Below are positions 5,031 to 6,568 of a DNA stretch of 6,568 nucleotides, piece by piece. The notes below the pieces were generated by a model that had not been told where the DNA came from, made no database searches, and saw nothing but the letters and a program-made list of their open reading frames with translations. The translations under genes and the position numbers were made by a program. The DNA comes from Candidatus Parcubacteria bacterium (GTDB lineage: Bacteria > Patescibacteriota > Minisyncoccia > Phycocordibacterales > CAIZLB01), in contig JACMMR010000071.1 of NCBI GenBank assembly GCA_014378965.1, positions 1-6,568 of the forward strand, read 5' to 3'. Numbering within the stretch: the first letter of the stretch is position 1; every line of letters begins with the position of its first letter.

Positions 5031-5553
5031 AATTTTTAATACAAAAAAAAATACTGGCTTCTCACTTATTGAAATAATTATTTATTTTGCATTACTTGCA
5101 ATTATTTCAACTTTGGTGATAAGTAGTATGATTTCACTTTTTAAAAATTATAATATAGTGAGAGCAAATCAGGATATAGAATACAATGCTATTTCAATAC
5201 TTGATAAACTAACTCGCGATGCACACGACGCTCGAAGCATAAATATATCTGATTCATCATTTTCTGTTGCTCAAGGTTCAGTGTCATTAAATATTGGTTC
5301 ATCGACAGATGACACTGCATCAACGACTATTAAATTTTATTTAAATAATGGGAAAGTTACATATATGAAAAACGGTGTAGATTTTGGAAATCTCTCAACT
5401 AATAACATAACTGTGTCTAATTTTAAAATTTATTATATTAGTGCATCCTCAACAGAGGCCATAAAAGTTGAACTAAATCTTGAAGTAACTCCTCATTTAC
5501 ATTCAGCAACTATTTCTAAGAATTTTTACACAACTATATTACTTCGTGAATAA
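5023..5553 (+). CDS. Prepilin-like protein, GspJ/PilW type
   Basis: A 176-residue type IV pilin-like protein. The leader MNKIFNTKKNTG ends at G12; the mature protein begins F13-S-L-I-E17, with Glu at +5, and residues 13-36 form the hydrophobic helix (FSLIEIIIYFALLAIISTLV). The following 'AISILDKLTRDAHDARSI' (~56-73) is the helix pattern seen in PilW/GspJ proteins, where the consensus is 'l..l.rdir.A..i'. The remainder is a beta-rich Ser/Thr/Asn domain. The frame is open further upstream (to ATG 4954), but that stretch lies inside the previous gene; ATG 5023 places the leader correctly and overlaps the previous stop in ATGAATAA, typical of coupled genes. Nine consecutive A (5043-5051) fall in the leader codons. 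It should join the minor-pilin tip complex. Confidence 0.87.
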   Translation: MNKIFNTKKNTGFSLIEIIIYFALLAIISTLVISSMISLFKNYNIVRANQDIEYNAISILDKLTRDAHDARSINISDSSFSVAQGSVSLNIGSSTDDTASTTIKFYLNNGKVTYMKNGVDFGNLSTNNITVSNFKIYYISASSTEAIKVELNLEVTPHLHSATISKNFYTTILLRE

Positions 5554-5559
5554 TTAAGA

Positions 5560-5565
5560 TATAAT
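5560..5565 (+). promoter_or_regulatory. TATAAT element before the GspK/PilX-like gene
   Basis: A perfect TATAAT within AAGATATAAT lies 8 nt before ATG 5574 and 7 nt after the previous stop. No convincing -35 is visible at the normal distance (5537-5542 reads TATTAC). If active it would give an almost leaderless internal transcript for the last gene; in AT-rich DNA it may be chance. Confidence 0.35.
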
Positions 5566-5573
5566 CAGTACAT

Positions 5574-6568
5574 ATGATTAAAAAAAATATTCAACATAGG
5601 CACTTCTGTTTTCATAAATCAAAACAAGTCGCGCATCAAAAAGGTGCAGCTATGATTATTGTTGTATTGTTTTTTATAATATTATCAGCAACATTACTTA
5701 TTGGAGTTTCTTCTCCAATTTCAAATCAAATTAAAGAAACAAATGAATTTTTGATTTCAAAGTCCGCGTATAATATTGCTGATAGTCAGGCAGAAAATTC
5801 AATGTATCGATTTAATAAAGGAAAAGTAGATGCTCCGACTGATATTAGTCTACTCGGTGCTACCGCTACAGCTGTTTTAACTACAGTTGGAAGTGACAAA
5901 AGTGTGCTAGTTGAGGGCAGTAAATCGATTTTTAATAGATATGTAAAAGCTATTTTTGGAACTGCTGAAGGGGTTTCTTTTAATTACGGTTTACAGGTTG
6001 GAAATGGAGGACTTGTTATGAATGGCTCTTCATATATAAATGGAAATGTGTATGCAAATGGTGACATCAGTGGAAAAGGTGGTTCAGGCTGGTATACAAC
6101 ATATATAACTGGATCAGCCATAGCTGCAACGTTATCAAACCCTGTTGCAAGTGTGAGTATTTCAAGCTCGACCATGTCAACAATCATCACTCCTTTTGGT
6201 CAAAGTAATACCAATCAAGATATAGCCCAGTCTTTTGTTGCAGCTACTTCAACTGCCATAAGTCAGATAAATTTTTATATTAAAAAAAATGGGAACCCTG
6301 CAAATGCAACAGTTAAAATTGTAGATGATAGCTCTGGAGTGCCCGGCTCGATAGTTGTAACCTCAGGAACCCTGAGTGCTTCAACAGTGACAACTTCATT
6401 TGCATATATACCTGTTGTTATGTCCACTGCAATACCACTATCTTCTGGGACAACATATTGGATTGTAGTAGATAATGGGTCAAATGATGCAACAAATTAT
6501 TATTCGCTAGCTGCATATGACAACTTATATTCTGCTGGTACCACAAAACAGGGTCGTATTGGTAGCTC
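5574..6568 (+). CDS. Large GspK/PilX-like minor pilin with C-terminal anchor-type domain, 3'-truncated
   Basis: At least 331 residues, open to the window end. The leader is long and basic/His-rich (residues 1-24, ending HQKG); a hydrophobic helix follows at ~26-45 (AMIIVVLFFIILSATLLIG). Glu at +5 is missing (Ile29 occupies the position), as is normal for GspK. Residues 62-80 (SKSAYNIADSQAENSMYRF) match the 'A...AdsgaE.al.rf' helix of GspK/PilX proteins. Residues ~137-165 are Gly/Asn-rich with alternating GG, NG and INGNVYANGDI units, suggesting a small beta-helix. Residues ~208-331 (IAQSFVAATSTAISQINFYIKK; SGTTYWIVVDNGS, etc.) resemble the 'choice-of-anchor R' domain found on bacterial surface proteins; that match is from memory of its pattern. 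Placed last in an H-I-J-K order, it probably caps the pilus tip, and the added domain suggests surface contact. The leading ATG has no Shine-Dalgarno motif. Confidence 0.85.
   Translation, partial: MIKKNIQHRHFCFHKSKQVAHQKGAAMIIVVLFFIILSATLLIGVSSPISNQIKETNEFLISKSAYNIADSQAENSMYRFNKGKVDAPTDISLLGATATAVLTTVGSDKSVLVEGSKSIFNRYVKAIFGTAEGVSFNYGLQVGNGGLVMNGSSYINGNVYANGDISGKGGSGWYTTYITGSAIAATLSNPVASVSISSSTMSTIITPFGQSNTNQDIAQSFVAATSTAISQINFYIKKNGNPANATVKIVDDSSGVPGSIVVTSGTLSASTVTTSFAYIPVVMSTAIPLSSGTTYWIVVDNGSNDATNYYSLAAYDNLYSAGTTKQGRIGS

Noticed and set aside
5984..6190. 68-residue open frame on the minus strand, rich in Pro and Phe
   Set aside because: It lies wholly inside the continuous plus-strand GspK/PilX-like gene, whose frame shows clear family motifs; a shadow frame.
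1..6568. CRISPR arrays, tRNA or rRNA genes, insertion sequences
   Set aside because: No spaced repeat series, cloverleaf-like segment, rRNA-like stretch, transposase motif or terminal inverted repeats were seen on either strand.

Overview
This is an AT-rich, gene-dense bacterial window with all genes on the + strand. Most genes have no Shine-Dalgarno motif and short or absent spacers, and the standard code fits (TAA, TAG and TGA all act as stops). AT-richness, compact genes, a shortened trigger factor, a type IV pilus minor-pilin operon and an outsized final minor pilin carrying an anchor-type domain together suggest a Patescibacteria/CPR-type genome (Parcubacteria-like). That placement is an inference from style. 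No rRNA or phylogenetic marker was available to test it.

Layout. 1-273: small unrecognised protein, possibly cut at its 5' end by the window edge. 299-1348: trigger factor without the central FKBP/PPIase domain, with a short histidine-rich link in its place. 1372-1617: small hydrophobic membrane protein with a perfect TATAAT just upstream. 1618-1713: spacer holding overlapping promoter-like and terminator-like signals. 1714-2115: unrecognised single-pass protein in a clearly GC-richer patch, followed by a very strong GC hairpin (2142-2170). 2116-2356: spacer with the hairpin, a GGTATAC repeat pair and a good promoter for the next gene. 2357-2773: RNA-recognition-motif protein with an RGG tail, followed by an intrinsic terminator (2801-2839).

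2851-6568: a tightly packed pilus-assembly operon. It runs PilC/GspF inner-membrane platform, then three E5-containing prepilin-like proteins (GspH/FimT-like, GspI/PilV-like, GspJ/PilW-like), then a large GspK/PilX-like protein that lacks E5 and is cut by the window end. The order matches the classic H-I-J-K minor pseudopilin cassette, which forms the tip complex that primes pilus or pseudopilus assembly on the PilC platform. The last protein carries a repetitive Gly/Asn-rich stretch and a domain resembling 'choice-of-anchor R', which suggests a surface-exposed, possibly adhesive tip. No ATPase (PilB/PilT), prepilin peptidase (PilD) or major pilin lies in the window.

The main points of interest are the remodelled trigger factor, the GC-rich orphan gene with its hairpin and repeats, the tip pilin with its extra domain, and the recurring near-leaderless TATAAT-ATG arrangement. 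Nothing seen amounts to a wholly new system.
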